A stretch of DNA of 64,000 nucleotides from an uncultured Bacteroidales bacterium (GCA_902766045.1 CACXCA010000051.1:1-64000); one strand, 5' to 3'. Positions 27,732-36,686 are shown, counted from the first letter of the stretch. Program-made: numbers and translations. The notes: generated by a model not told the origin, from the letters alone.

Positions 27732-28295
27732 ATGAATGGACAAAACTCATACATATCGTCGACCATTGTTAAAAAGCAAGGAAGAGGTGCTTATTACAAG
27801 ATGCTGGAGAACGTGCGTCAGGGTGAACTCATTCAAGTGCGTCGTGGTGTCTATGCTGATATTGACCAATTGAGCGGTAATATGATTGACATCAATACTG
27901 TTGTTCCAAATGGAATTCTGTGCCTTTGGTCTGCTTGGAACATTCATCAACTTACCACATCCATGCCACAGGCTTTTCATGTCGCCATTAAAAGAGGCAG
28001 AAAGATAATAACACCTTCATTTCCTAAGGTACAGATTCATCATTATATGGAATCCATACTTCTCGTTGGCGTAATGACCATGGTCATTGATGGTTTCAAT
28101 ATTCATCTCTATGATGTAGAACGATGTGTATGTGATGCGGTAAAGTTCCGTAATAAGGTGGGTATGGATGTTTGTTCCGAAATTATCAATAACTATCTGA
28201 AACGCGAGGACAGAAATCTTAGTAAACTGATGGATTATGCACGTCAACTTAGAGTTGGGAAAATTCTTGAACAATATCTACAAATAAAACTATGA
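27732..28295 (+). CDS. AbiEi-like antitoxin
   Basis: 187 residues from ATG 27732; an upstream TTG at 27705 is less likely. The N-terminal winged helix (KKQGRGAYYKMLENVRQGELIQVRRGVY) and the middle part (GILCLWSAWNIHQLTTSMP) are typical of AbiEi-type antitoxins of type IV systems. Its stop overlaps the start of the AbiEii gene by four bases (ATGA), the usual arrangement of the pair. AbiEi represses the operon and neutralises the nucleotidyltransferase. Confidence 0.85.
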   Translation: MNGQNSYISSTIVKKQGRGAYYKMLENVRQGELIQVRRGVYADIDQLSGNMIDINTVVPNGILCLWSAWNIHQLTTSMPQAFHVAIKRGRKIITPSFPKVQIHHYMESILLVGVMTMVIDGFNIHLYDVERCVCDAVKFRNKVGMDVCSEIINNYLKREDRNLSKLMDYARQLRVGKILEQYLQIKL

Positions 28296-29173
28296 ATAAA
28301 GAAATTATTAGGAACTACGGAAAATCTATACGAAGTAAACTACTGAACATTGCGAAGAAAGAGGATGTCTTTTATCAGACTATTCTTACACGATACTTTC
28401 AGGAACGTCTATTGTATAGATTGTCGCAAACAAGGTATCGTGACAACTTTTATCTAAAAGGTGGTGCATTGATGTATGCTTATGAAAGATTTGCTGCACG
28501 GCCCACTTTAGATATTGATTTTCTTGGTAAGAACATTAGTAACGAAGGAGAGTCCATCATATCTGCTTTCAGAGAAATTTGTTCTATTCCTTACGAAGAA
28601 GATGGAATAGTCTTTGACATTGAACACATAGTTGCACAGAATATCACAGAATTCAGGGATTATCATGGTATTCGGGTCAGCTTACCTGTGAACATGGACA
28701 CGATAACACAGATAATGACGATGGATATTGGTTTTGGCGATGTGGTTACTCCAGAGCCAATAGTTCTAGATTATCCTGTCCTTTTGAATTCGATGCCAAG
28801 TGCAAGTATCTTTGCATACTCAATAGAAACTGTCATAGCCGAAAAATTTCATGCTGTTGTTGATTTTGCAGATCAGAGTAGCCGCATGAAAGATTACTAC
28901 GACTTGTATAATATATTGTCAAAAGAAAGATATAACAGCAATGTGCTTCGGGAAGCAATTGTAAGAACTTTCGAAAACAGGCATACAACATACAATGCTG
29001 ACACTATGTTTTTTCGGAAGGCATTTGCAGACAATCAAATGATGCAAGTCAGATGGCAATCTTTCTTTCGAAAAATCACAAAAACTTCTACTATTACATT
29101 CCGAGAAGTTGTAATTTTCATACAAAACGAACTTCGATCTTATTGGGAATATCTATCACATGTCAATTGCTAA
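28292..29173 (+). CDS. AbiEii nucleotidyltransferase toxin
   Basis: 293 residues. The motif FYLKGGALMYAYERF followed by RPTLDIDFLG gives the GG...DxD catalytic site (GG 57-58, Asp 74 and 76) of AbiEii/MenT-type nucleotidyltransferases. Further on, EKFHAVVDFADQSSRMKDYYDLY is the conserved C-terminal motif with the K and D residues. MenT toxins act by adding nucleotides to tRNA. Its end overlaps the phosphoesterase gene by 14 bases, so all three are probably one operon. Confidence 0.9.
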   Translation: MNKEIIRNYGKSIRSKLLNIAKKEDVFYQTILTRYFQERLLYRLSQTRYRDNFYLKGGALMYAYERFAARPTLDIDFLGKNISNEGESIISAFREICSIPYEEDGIVFDIEHIVAQNITEFRDYHGIRVSLPVNMDTITQIMTMDIGFGDVVTPEPIVLDYPVLLNSMPSASIFAYSIETVIAEKFHAVVDFADQSSRMKDYYDLYNILSKERYNSNVLREAIVRTFENRHTTYNADTMFFRKAFADNQMMQVRWQSFFRKITKTSTITFREVVIFIQNELRSYWEYLSHVNC

Positions 29174-29966
29174 TTATCATACATACAACTTCCCTGACAA
29201 CCAATGCCTTGTTGTCTGTGGGGACATCCACGGAGAATTCAACCAGCTTGTCCACAAACTTTGTGTGCAATATCAGATGAGGAATACTACTTGCATTGTT
29301 GCGGGTGACTGCGGCTTTGGTTTCGAAAAGAAAGAATACTACGAAAATATCGTCAGACGTAACAGTAAACGGATGAGCGAGGCAAATAACAGGATTGTCT
29401 TCATCCGTGGCAACCACGACAATCCTGCATACTTTGACGGACAGACTTTTGCACATAAACGGTTCCTTGCCATTCCTGATTATTCAATTATCAATGTTTG
29501 CAATCATGTAGTTCTTTGTGTCGGAGGAGCCATTTCTGTGGATAGAAGTTACAGAATATCAGCATGGGAACAGAACATTAGGCAACATAACAGATTTGGA
29601 CATTCTATAGATGAAAATGTTCTTTCTCCAAACTATTACTGGCGGAATGAGGCTCCTTTTTTCGAAGAGAATCGGATGAGTCAGATTCTTGCAGAGTATG
29701 CCATAGACACCGTTATAACTCATACGGCTCCGTCTTTTTGTGAATTTCAAAACAAATCAGGTATCGACACTTGGATCATAAATGACCCGCAACTCGTTCC
29801 TGACATACATGACGAGCGTTCCACGATGGATGCCATTCATGCCATGCTGAAAGGGAGAGGCGTCACTCATTGGTGTTACGGACATTTCCACCACAGTTGG
29901 CACGCCGCTATCGAAGGGACTTTATTCAAGATGCTTGATATTATGGAATTGTATGAAATTAGATAA
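29160..29966 (+). CDS. Metallophosphoesterase
   Basis: 268 residues. The calcineurin-like motifs appear in order: GDIHG, GDCGF, GNHDN, THTAPS and GHFHHSW. All metal ligands of the family are present, so it should be an active hydrolase of phosphoesters or nucleotides. It overlaps the AbiEii gene, which is unusual for the pair and suggests that it belongs to the same module. The target is unknown. Confidence 0.85.
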   Translation: MSIANYHTYNFPDNQCLVVCGDIHGEFNQLVHKLCVQYQMRNTTCIVAGDCGFGFEKKEYYENIVRRNSKRMSEANNRIVFIRGNHDNPAYFDGQTFAHKRFLAIPDYSIINVCNHVVLCVGGAISVDRSYRISAWEQNIRQHNRFGHSIDENVLSPNYYWRNEAPFFEENRMSQILAEYAIDTVITHTAPSFCEFQNKSGIDTWIINDPQLVPDIHDERSTMDAIHAMLKGRGVTHWCYGHFHHSWHAAIEGTLFKMLDIMELYEIR

Positions 29967-30004
29967 TTCGCAGTTCCCAGTTCAAAAGAAACAGAAAAGT
30001 TGCC

Positions 30005-30036
30005 AAAAAGGTGGTGACGTTACAACCTTTTTTTGT
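30005..30036 (+). terminator. Terminator after the phosphoesterase gene
   Basis: Arms AAAAAGGTGGT and TTACAACCTTTTT followed by more T. It shares the GGTTGT/ACAACC core with the sites at 8430 and 9417. The gap 29967-30134 holds only this. Confidence 0.65.
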
Positions 30037-30134
30037 TGTTTTTTTGTAGTTATTTCAAAACCGCACGGACAGGGAATCCTGCTGTGCGATAGACATTGTT
30101 TCGTATAACCTTACAATTTATGTCAAAACCTGTT

Positions 30135-30539
30135 TTACTTCCCCCTAATTACATTAAAATCTACAAATAGGTTCATTTCCCGCTCGTAGTCCGTTTGAGG
30201 ATCTTTTATTAGGGGGTCATAATCGGAAATGCCTACAGAGATAATCTTTATTGAGGAAGAAACATTTTCAAGCACCCAACGTCTAATCCAATCAGCTCTC
30301 GCTTGGGACAATTTCATAGCGGCTTCGCGGAGATCCTTCGGTCCTCTTCCTCGGATTTCCAAGATGTCGTCGGATGATAATTGCGCCTCCTCGATAAACT
30401 CAAGGATGATTTTTTGCGTGACCGTATCTTGTAGGAATGCAGTCGGCTCACCCCCAAATATGTTAACTTGCAATTGCTGCGAAAAGGATAAGAGAGGGAG
30501 AAGGAAAAATAGAATTAGTATTGGGGTTTTGAAAGACAT
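30135..30539 (-). CDS. Small exported protein, paralogue of the 9611 gene
   Basis: 134 residues from ATG 30539, which starts a signal peptide (SFKTPILILFFLLPLLSFSQ). The open frame extends upstream to 30617, but the extra residues overlap the preceding gene and lack signal character. The mature part has QDTVTQKIILEFIEEAQL, shared with the 9611 protein, and an OmpA-C-like RADWIRRWVLENV...IKIISVGISDY block. It is probably periplasmic. The function is unknown. Confidence 0.6.
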   Translation of the reverse strand: MSFKTPILILFFLLPLLSFSQQLQVNIFGGEPTAFLQDTVTQKIILEFIEEAQLSSDDILEIRGRGPKDLREAAMKLSQARADWIRRWVLENVSSSIKIISVGISDYDPLIKDPQTDYEREMNLFVDFNVIRGK

Positions 30540-30582
30540 AGTATATTTATTACATTTAAGACATTCATTTGTATTACACCTG

Positions 30583-31173
30583 TTATTCTTCCCAGATATT
30601 CTTCCATTTGTTTTCACACGACTCTGTCAACGGATTTCCAAAATGAGTATTGTTTTTGGGAGAAAACTCTGGCTTTCCTTCCAACCAACTAACATTGAAA
30701 CCTGCAGGTGCAGATAAAACAAGACTTTTATCTTTGTGAAATATTTTCACATAATAATGATGGGCTTCGTAAATAAGATTAACGAACTGACTCCTTGATA
30801 AAATGAAATACCTGAACGAGTAGGTTTCCGATACCTTGTCCCATTGCGCAGACACAAAAACATAAGGACCCTTAACCATCTTCCATAGGTATTCCTTGTC
30901 GAGAGCTTCTTCAAGACTAAAACCTGTAGTAATGTTTTTTTCCACACTAGTTTTAACCTGCACTAATGCAGTTTTAGGTTTCCACCACAACTCCTTACTT
31001 TCTGGTGTTGTACTGTCTAGACATACAATGTCGATTGCTTTAAAGTTCTTTATTGAACAATTTGCATTGAATGCATCCCATCCTTGTTCCATCAGTTTTA
31101 CTACGACCAAGTTTTCTCCCATTGAACCTAAACGAGCCTTGTTTGCTTGTTCATTGCAGTTTCCTTTACTCAT
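30583..31173 (-). CDS. PD-(D/E)XK-like nuclease domain protein
   Basis: 196 residues. The N-terminal part fits the restriction-endonuclease-like fold: GSMGENLVVVKLMEQGW with Glu 20, KAIDIV with Asp 48, and ALVQVKTS with Q-V-K at 72-74, the usual order E...D...QxK. The C-terminal part is unassigned. It is upstream of the small exported protein gene and downstream of the macro-like/YopX gene, within the accessory island. Cutting activity is inferred from the motif only. Confidence 0.55.
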   Translation of the reverse strand: MSKGNCNEQANKARLGSMGENLVVVKLMEQGWDAFNANCSIKNFKAIDIVCLDSTTPESKELWWKPKTALVQVKTSVEKNITTGFSLEEALDKEYLWKMVKGPYVFVSAQWDKVSETYSFRYFILSRSQFVNLIYEAHHYYVKIFHKDKSLVLSAPAGFNVSWLEGKPEFSPKNNTHFGNPLTESCENKWKNIWEE

Positions 31174-31210
31174 ATTTATAATTTTTTTGTCCTAAAATAT
31201 AAATTATTTT

Positions 31211-32347
31211 CTATTTCCAATCATAATCAACCCCTAATATCTCTAGTGTTTCATATTCCCATAGTTCTTGATAGAAACTGGGTGTATATTTAGCCATTAG
31301 GATTTTCCTCTGTCTATCTTCTTCCGTATCCCTCCATCCGTTGAATGCAAAGGTCCGCTGATTGACATTAATGAAATCGTTTGTATTCAACTGATAGAAT
31401 ACGGTACCTACACGAGTCATCATGAATTGCTGTTGAACACATTCGTCCAATGTTAAAAGATGGTTGTCAAGGATAAAACAATAGTATCCATTCCCTTCTT
31501 CATAGATTATAGCACCAACAGCATAACAATATATCGGAACACCTTCTTTATTTCCTACTTTGATGACATCACCTGTATAAATTTTATTCCCTTTACAGTC
31601 TATGAAATCTGTCATAACACCAGCAAACAGAACCCTTCGTGCATATCCTCGCCCTTCGCATTCGTCATCAAATACAGCCATAACGATGTCTTGGTTATGG
31701 TCTTCTGCATATTTGTCATCTTTTTCCCAAACATAGAAATCATCGCCAAAGAAAAAGAAGTTACCAAAATACTTGTAACCGAATCGTCCATCCTCTTCGA
31801 CATAGCGAATCTTGATATTGGATATGAAACTATTTACACCAGCACCTATTTCATAGAGGTGCTTTTGACAGAGATTTTTTAAAGTTTCGTCGTTAATGAC
31901 AGTTGGAATATTTTTTTCTTCCTCGGAATACTTTTTGCCCGATGAAAACTTAGCTCCAATCACTGCTATCCATTTTTTTGGGAGTGAGATGTTTGGGACA
32001 TATAATGCATTTTCAAACAATTGTGCCATTTCTATGTCTGTGAAACCTGCTACTCCACAACCTATACGAGTTAATAAAAAACGATTCTTTGGATGAGATT
32101 TAGCATAGGCTATGAATTTTTTAGCGTATGGCTGAATGTCTTCTGCTTTCCCAAACATCGTTGGAATAGCATAGCATCTTCCTGTGTGACCTTCGCCAAC
32201 TCCCCATTCTGCGCCAAACTTCTCATAGGCTGTTTTAGCGGCACCACCCATGTGTTGCCCTTCTAAATTGCTGCCAAATACAAATATTTCGCATTTAGAT
32301 AATCTTTCCACATATTCTGGTGTGATTTTTTTGCTGCTAGTATTCAT
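31211..32347 (-). CDS. Macro-like (A1S_2505-type) domain fused to YopX-like domain
   Basis: 378 residues. The N-terminal 135 residues read CEIFVFGSNLEGQHMGGAAK, then YAIPTMFGK and LTRIGCGVAGFTDIE, a macro-domain-like module known from phage and plasmid proteins. The rest carries the same 120-residue region as the 23127 protein (CQKHLYEI, YKYFGNFFFFGDDFYVW) and a YopX motif, FAGVMTDFIDCKGNKIYTGD. Macro domains bind or hydrolyse ADP-ribose derivatives. The fusion joins ADP-ribose recognition with a phage-type domain. Confidence 0.7.
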   Translation of the reverse strand: MNTSSKKITPEYVERLSKCEIFVFGSNLEGQHMGGAAKTAYEKFGAEWGVGEGHTGRCYAIPTMFGKAEDIQPYAKKFIAYAKSHPKNRFLLTRIGCGVAGFTDIEMAQLFENALYVPNISLPKKWIAVIGAKFSSGKKYSEEEKNIPTVINDETLKNLCQKHLYEIGAGVNSFISNIKIRYVEEDGRFGYKYFGNFFFFGDDFYVWEKDDKYAEDHNQDIVMAVFDDECEGRGYARRVLFAGVMTDFIDCKGNKIYTGDVIKVGNKEGVPIYCYAVGAIIYEEGNGYYCFILDNHLLTLDECVQQQFMMTRVGTVFYQLNTNDFINVNQRTFAFNGWRDTEEDRQRKILMAKYTPSFYQELWEYETLEILGVDYDWK

Positions 32348-32533
32348 AATCTTTTCAATTTGTTTTAGTTGGGTCTATATTAGATGACTTTATCTGGTGA
32401 TTAGTCAAATTATATATTTTACCTGTTTGTTTCGTGTTTTTTGCAAAGAAAAAACATAGGTCTGCCAAATCGTGGCACAGGTTTTAGTTTAGATAGATGT
32501 TTTTGTGAAAATATCTTTGTCTTTTACCTTTCC

Positions 32534-33004
32534 TTACAACCTCGCCCGCATCACTACCTCATCCCCTCTCTCCTCCACAATCATGAACCCTTCCTTTTGA
32601 TACATGCGGAGCGCATAGTTCTCCTTTTGTACCGACAACGACACTTGTGCATAGCCTTTCTGGTGGAGTAGTTCCATCATTTGGCGCAAAAGCTGCGTGC
32701 CGATACCTTGTCCACGATAGGTGGGGTAGAGGGAGATGGCCAACGATGGGGTTTGATCGTCAAGATGTCCATAATCATTCATCATCCTTACCCATACTGC
32801 ACCGACGATCTTTCCGTCGCATTCTGCCACTAAACAATGGTCGTGAGGTGACTCCCCAAAGCCACGGACATAGACCTGCAGATCCTCTTGCTCGATGATG
32901 GAACGTGGCGGAGGCACCACACCTTGAGGAATAAAGATGGCTTCGTAGAGGAAATCATCCAATACGGGTATTTCTTGGGGTTGTATGTTACGAATATAGG
33001 TCAT
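32534..33004 (-). CDS. GNAT N-acetyltransferase
   Basis: 156 residues. The acetyl-CoA loop is YRGQGIGTQLLRQM (pattern R/QxxGxG/A), preceded by SLAISLYPTYR and followed by the VSLSVQKENYALRMYQKEGF helix-strand of GNAT enzymes. The substrate is unknown. It is the last of three close minus-strand genes. The gap 32348-32533 before the next gene shows no gene. Confidence 0.88.
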   Translation of the reverse strand: MTYIRNIQPQEIPVLDDFLYEAIFIPQGVVPPPRSIIEQEDLQVYVRGFGESPHDHCLVAECDGKIVGAVWVRMMNDYGHLDDQTPSLAISLYPTYRGQGIGTQLLRQMMELLHQKGYAQVSLSVQKENYALRMYQKEGFMIVEERGDEVVMRARL

Positions 33005-33016
33005 TTGAATAATGGA

Positions 33017-33256
33017 TTATAGGTGGTTCAAAAGTTCACAAATTCTATCTTCCCGTATAATCTTTGGCGCTGACTTCCCCGCCAGCACCAGCACTTTCTT
33101 GTCGTTGCGGTAGATATGAAGTTGGCGTGAACGGACCACAGCTGTTAGTTCGGGGTCTGCCTGCATAGCTTGCCAAAGAGGGTGATAGATGCCATCCTCC
33201 TCGAACAGTTTCTTCTGCAGGTGCGAGCACATATTGGTGGTGTCGATGGTCTGCAT
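33017..33256 (-). CDS. Small unknown protein between two acetyltransferases
   Basis: 79 residues, not recognised. It is soluble, with SRQLHIYRNDKKVLVLAGKSAP in its second half reading as two or three strands. It is 12 bases upstream of one GNAT gene and 14 bases downstream of the other, so it is co-transcribed with both. No motif indicates a reaction. Confidence 0.6.
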   Translation of the reverse strand: MQTIDTTNMCSHLQKKLFEEDGIYHPLWQAMQADPELTAVVRSRQLHIYRNDKKVLVLAGKSAPKIIREDRICELLNHL

Positions 33257-33270
33257 ATCTCAAATGGTTT

Positions 33271-33672
33271 TTAGGTCCACAGTGTGGTGATGAACATCGG
33301 ACTGGCATCGTCTGCTTTCTTGAAACCGCACGAACTGTAGAAATCCAATTCCTCGTTGTAGGCAACAATGACAATGCGTAGGTAATCTTTGTAGTGTTCC
33401 TTCATCATCTCCACCAAACGTCGTCCGATACCGAGGTTTTGATGTGTTGGACGGACAAGCAGGTAGTGGACATAGGCTGTCATGATGCCATCGTCCATCG
33501 CGCAGATAAGACCGACGAGTTGGTCACCCTCCCAAGCGGTATAGACCGTTTCAAAGTTACGCATGGCAACCACTAGTTTCTCTGGGTAATGACCGGAAGA
33601 CCATTCGACAGAAAGAAACAACGACTCCAAGTCTTCCTTCCTGAATTCATGTATATCTTTATATTTAATCAT
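33271..33672 (-). CDS. GNAT N-acetyltransferase
   Basis: 133 residues. The acetyl-CoA binding loop is HQNLGIGRRLVEMM, with the preceding strand TAYVHYLLVRP and the later YNEELDFYSSCGF typical of GNAT. It is the first gene of the three-gene group and shares no close similarity with the 32534 protein outside the fold. The substrate is unknown. Confidence 0.88.
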   Translation of the reverse strand: MIKYKDIHEFRKEDLESLFLSVEWSSGHYPEKLVVAMRNFETVYTAWEGDQLVGLICAMDDGIMTAYVHYLLVRPTHQNLGIGRRLVEMMKEHYKDYLRIVIVAYNEELDFYSSCGFKKADDASPMFITTLWT

Positions 33673-33784
33673 AGGATCAATTTTTTGTTTTTTGTACTAT
33701 TAACAAATCGGTTGGGTGAACAAAGTTATCAATATGCAATCTAAAGAACAAACTATCATATCAACATTTTTTTTGTCCTATATG

Positions 33785-33815
33785 CTTGTTTTATGGTGAT
33801 AATTTCTTACATTTG
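33785..33815 (+). promoter_or_regulatory. Promoter of the esterase gene
   Basis: CTTG at 33785-33788 and TACATTTG at 33808-33815, 19 bases apart, fit the Bacteroidetes TTTG / TAnnTTTG pattern. The 5' leader is about 60 bases. Confidence 0.55.
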
Positions 33816-33882
33816 TCATACCATAAATAGAATCACTAAAGTTAACACTTATATTTAAAACGCTTAAAATTTTAAATGCTAT

Positions 33883-34896
33883 ATGAAGAAAGTAATCATT
33901 CCATTTCTGACGTTGTTTGCATATGCAGCAACTACGATGGCTGAAAATGACAAAATGTATTTTTGGTTGAAAGATGGTTCTGTCGTAGAATATGCCATTT
34001 CTGATGTAGATAGTCTTACAGTCAGCGAACAAGAACAAATAACTCCAGAAGTGAGTCCTGCGGAGACAATGCAGAAACTTCGTGATGATTTGGTACAATT
34101 CGCACCTGATGTGCCAAATAATAGTTATGGTGAGGTGAAGTCTTATCAGTATTACTCAAAAAGTGCAGGACATGATAAGAAAGTGAGAGTGATGTTGCCA
34201 CCAAACTACGACACAAACAAGAAGTATCCTGTATTATTTGTTCTACATGGTATTTTTGGTGATGAGAATTCCATGCTTGATGAGGCTATGGGTGTAAAGA
34301 AAATGATTGCCAACGCTATTTCCGAAGGCTTGACCAAAGATATGATTGTCATCTTCCCTCAAATGTACACTTCTCCTAAAGGAGAACAACCGAGTGGTTT
34401 CGCGTTCGATCAAGAGACAATGAGATACTATGATATGTTTGAGAAAGATCTTCTTGATGACTTGTTGCCATGGGCTAAAGAAGAGTTCTCGATTGCAGAG
34501 GGTCGTAAAAACACTGCTATCACAGGTTTCTCATTGGGAGGTCGTGAAGCTTTGTATATTGGAACCCAACATACGGATGTGTTTGGTTTTGTAGGTGCAG
34601 CCTGTCCAGCTCCTGGTATTTTGCCTACCAAAGATCAATTTATGGATCACGAAGGTACAATAAAGAATGAGGCAGATTTTCGCCTAAAAGATGGAAACCC
34701 TGAACCATACATTCTTCTTATCTCAGGTGGAACCAACGATGGAACAGTAGGTAATTATCCTGAGCAGTATCACAATGTTTTGAAAAATAATAATGTGGAT
34801 CATGTATGGCACTCAATTTCAGGTACAGGTCACGACGGTAAATCCGTTCAACCTCACATGTACAACTTCATACGCCATATTTTCAATGTAGAATAG
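33883..34896 (+). CDS. Secreted CE1-like esterase
   Basis: 337 residues. A signal peptide (KKVIIPFLTLFAYAATTMA) is followed by about 60 linker residues and an alpha/beta hydrolase of the feruloyl/acetyl-xylan esterase type. Ser 217 lies in GFSLGG and the catalytic His is probably His 317 in SGTGHDGK; the oxyanion region is VLFVLHGIFGDE. The linker (MYFWLKDGSVVEYAISDVDSL) resembles motifs found in other Bacteroidetes secreted hydrolases. Its likely role is removing acyl groups from plant polysaccharide. It is a single gene with its own promoter and terminator. Confidence 0.85.
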   Translation: MKKVIIPFLTLFAYAATTMAENDKMYFWLKDGSVVEYAISDVDSLTVSEQEQITPEVSPAETMQKLRDDLVQFAPDVPNNSYGEVKSYQYYSKSAGHDKKVRVMLPPNYDTNKKYPVLFVLHGIFGDENSMLDEAMGVKKMIANAISEGLTKDMIVIFPQMYTSPKGEQPSGFAFDQETMRYYDMFEKDLLDDLLPWAKEEFSIAEGRKNTAITGFSLGGREALYIGTQHTDVFGFVGAACPAPGILPTKDQFMDHEGTIKNEADFRLKDGNPEPYILLISGGTNDGTVGNYPEQYHNVLKNNNVDHVWHSISGTGHDGKSVQPHMYNFIRHIFNVE

Positions 34897-34925
34897 TCAT
34901 TTGTCAAACGGTATATCAAAAAAAA

Positions 34926-34956
34926 GAACCCCGAAAACTTCAGACTTTCGGGGTTC
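34926..34956. terminator. Bidirectional terminator
   Basis: Arms GAACCCCGAAA and CTTTCGGGGTTC with A and T runs on the two sides. It lies between convergent genes (esterase and carbonic anhydrase). Confidence 0.85.
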
Positions 34957-34972
34957 TCTTTTTCTGCTTTTG

Positions 34973-35521
34973 TTATTGTGCCTTGATCTCTTCTAGTGCT
35001 CCTGTTTCAGAATCGATGATGAAACCTCTGACCACAATATCCTTTGGCACAAGCGGATGGGTTTTGATGGTCTCTACTGTCTTACGAACTGAGGTTGGTG
35101 TATCTTTGAACCCTTCCAGCCAATGTTCCAAGTTGATGCCACATTTTCTAATGGTGTCAAGCGTTTCGTCGGTCACACCACGGGCAATCATCTCATGGTG
35201 GAAGTGGTCGTAACTCATGTGGCAAGCCCCACAATGGGAGTGTGCCACCACCATGATCTCCTCCACACCCAACTCATAGATGGAGACGATCAGGCTACGC
35301 ATGGCTGAATCAAAAGGAGAAATGACCAAGCCTCCCGCATTTTTGATGATTTTTGCGTCACCATTCTTCAGACCGAGCGCAGCAGGAAGAAGTTCGGTCA
35401 GACGTGTGTCCATGCACGACAGCACGGCCAGTTTCTTGTCAGGGTATTTGTCCGTCACATACTTCTCATACCCTTTCTCAGCCACGAAAGTCTTGTTGTA
35501 ATCAATGATTTGGTCTATCAT
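34973..35521 (-). CDS. Beta-type carbonic anhydrase
   Basis: 182 residues from ATG 35521; the TTG at 35533 is less likely. Zinc ligands and the catalytic dyad are visible: SCMDTR with Cys 36, Asp 38 and Arg 40, and HSHC with His 94 and Cys 97. The size fits the short, clade-D-like beta enzymes. It interconverts carbon dioxide and bicarbonate. It lies 20 bases after the cation exporter gene, with which it is probably co-transcribed. Confidence 0.93.
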   Translation of the reverse strand: MIDQIIDYNKTFVAEKGYEKYVTDKYPDKKLAVLSCMDTRLTELLPAALGLKNGDAKIIKNAGGLVISPFDSAMRSLIVSIYELGVEEIMVVAHSHCGACHMSYDHFHHEMIARGVTDETLDTIRKCGINLEHWLEGFKDTPTSVRKTVETIKTHPLVPKDIVVRGFIIDSETGALEEIKAQ

Positions 35522-35541
35522 AATAGCCTCCAATTTTATGA

Positions 35542-36663
35542 TTAATGGTTAATATTTGGTTCCTCGCTATAGTTATGTTCCACCACGACAGCCACCCGCA
35601 CGCCAGGCACCAACGGTTCGATTTCTGCAGCGAGCTGACGACTCAGCGCATCGTCATCGTGGACGGTATAGTCAGGGATGACATCGACGGAGAGGAAGTT
35701 ATCACGCTCCGAGTAATAGAACCCGTGCACCTGAATGATCTCCTTGTGGGAGGCGAAGACACGCAACACCTTCGACTGCAGCTCAGACTGCTTGTTTTCG
35801 CCCGTAGCGATGGCATAGATACCGACGGTCATGATAATGCCATGCCGCTCATGCATCAACGTGGAAATCTTACGTGTCAGTCCATGGATATCATGGGCGG
35901 ACATCGTATCATAGACGTTGACGTGCATCGAACCGATCTTCACATCTGGTCCGTAATTATGTAGAATAAGGTCGAACACCCCGTGCACGCCCTCGATCGA
36001 AGAGACCTCCTCCTTGATCTGATCGGTGAGCTCCGCCGAGATGCTCTTGCCCAAGAGCTCATTGACGGGCGAGGCAAGCATCTCGACACCCGCCTTGATG
36101 ATGACCACGGAGATTAGGGCACCGAGGATACCGTCGAGCGACACGTTCCACAGTAGCATGACACCTGCCGAGATGAGCGTCGCTAATGTGATAACCGCAT
36201 CAAACAGCGCATCCGAGCCAGAAGCGATCAGTGCATCACTCTTTAGTTGCTCGCCTTTCCGTTTCACGTAATGTCCTAGTACCAGTTTCACCACGATGGC
36301 CACCACAATGATCACCAGCGTTCCCTTCGTGTAGTTAGGTTCTGTAGGGTCGAAGATCTTTTTGACCGACTCGATGAGCGAGGTGATACCTGCCGAGAGC
36401 ACAATGACCGCGATGATGATGGCACTGAAATATTCTATGCGTCCAAAGCCAAAAGGATGTTGACGGTCGGCCGGACGTTGCGAGAGCTTAGTACCGACGA
36501 TGGTGATGACGCTCGAGAGTGCATCACTCAGGTTATTGACTGCATCCATCACAATAGCTACACTACTGGAAAGAATACCCACGACAGCCTTGAAAGCCGC
36601 TAAAAATACGTTGGTGATAATACCCACCCAACTGGTTCGAATGATTTGAGAACTACGATCCAT
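35542..36663 (-). CDS. Cation diffusion facilitator (CDF) transporter
   Basis: 373 residues with about six membrane segments in the first 210 residues and a soluble C-terminal domain (DLILHNYGPDVKIGSMHVNV). The metal-site motifs are MDAVNNLSDAL in segment 2 and SDALFDAV in segment 5, the paired D-rich motifs of CDF proteins. It exports Zn, Fe, Mn or Cd by proton exchange; which metal cannot be said. It stands between the YqiA-like esterase and carbonic anhydrase genes. Confidence 0.92.
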   Translation of the reverse strand: MDRSSQIIRTSWVGIITNVFLAAFKAVVGILSSSVAIVMDAVNNLSDALSSVITIVGTKLSQRPADRQHPFGFGRIEYFSAIIIAVIVLSAGITSLIESVKKIFDPTEPNYTKGTLVIIVVAIVVKLVLGHYVKRKGEQLKSDALIASGSDALFDAVITLATLISAGVMLLWNVSLDGILGALISVVIIKAGVEMLASPVNELLGKSISAELTDQIKEEVSSIEGVHGVFDLILHNYGPDVKIGSMHVNVYDTMSAHDIHGLTRKISTLMHERHGIIMTVGIYAIATGENKQSELQSKVLRVFASHKEIIQVHGFYYSERDNFLSVDVIPDYTVHDDDALSRQLAAEIEPLVPGVRVAVVVEHNYSEEPNINH

Positions 36664-36686
36664 TTATACTAATTTTATCTGTTTTT

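Noticed and set aside
15146-33672. Whole island as a prophage
   Set aside because: No capsid, terminase, tail, integrase or lysis genes were seen; YopX-like domains alone are not enough.
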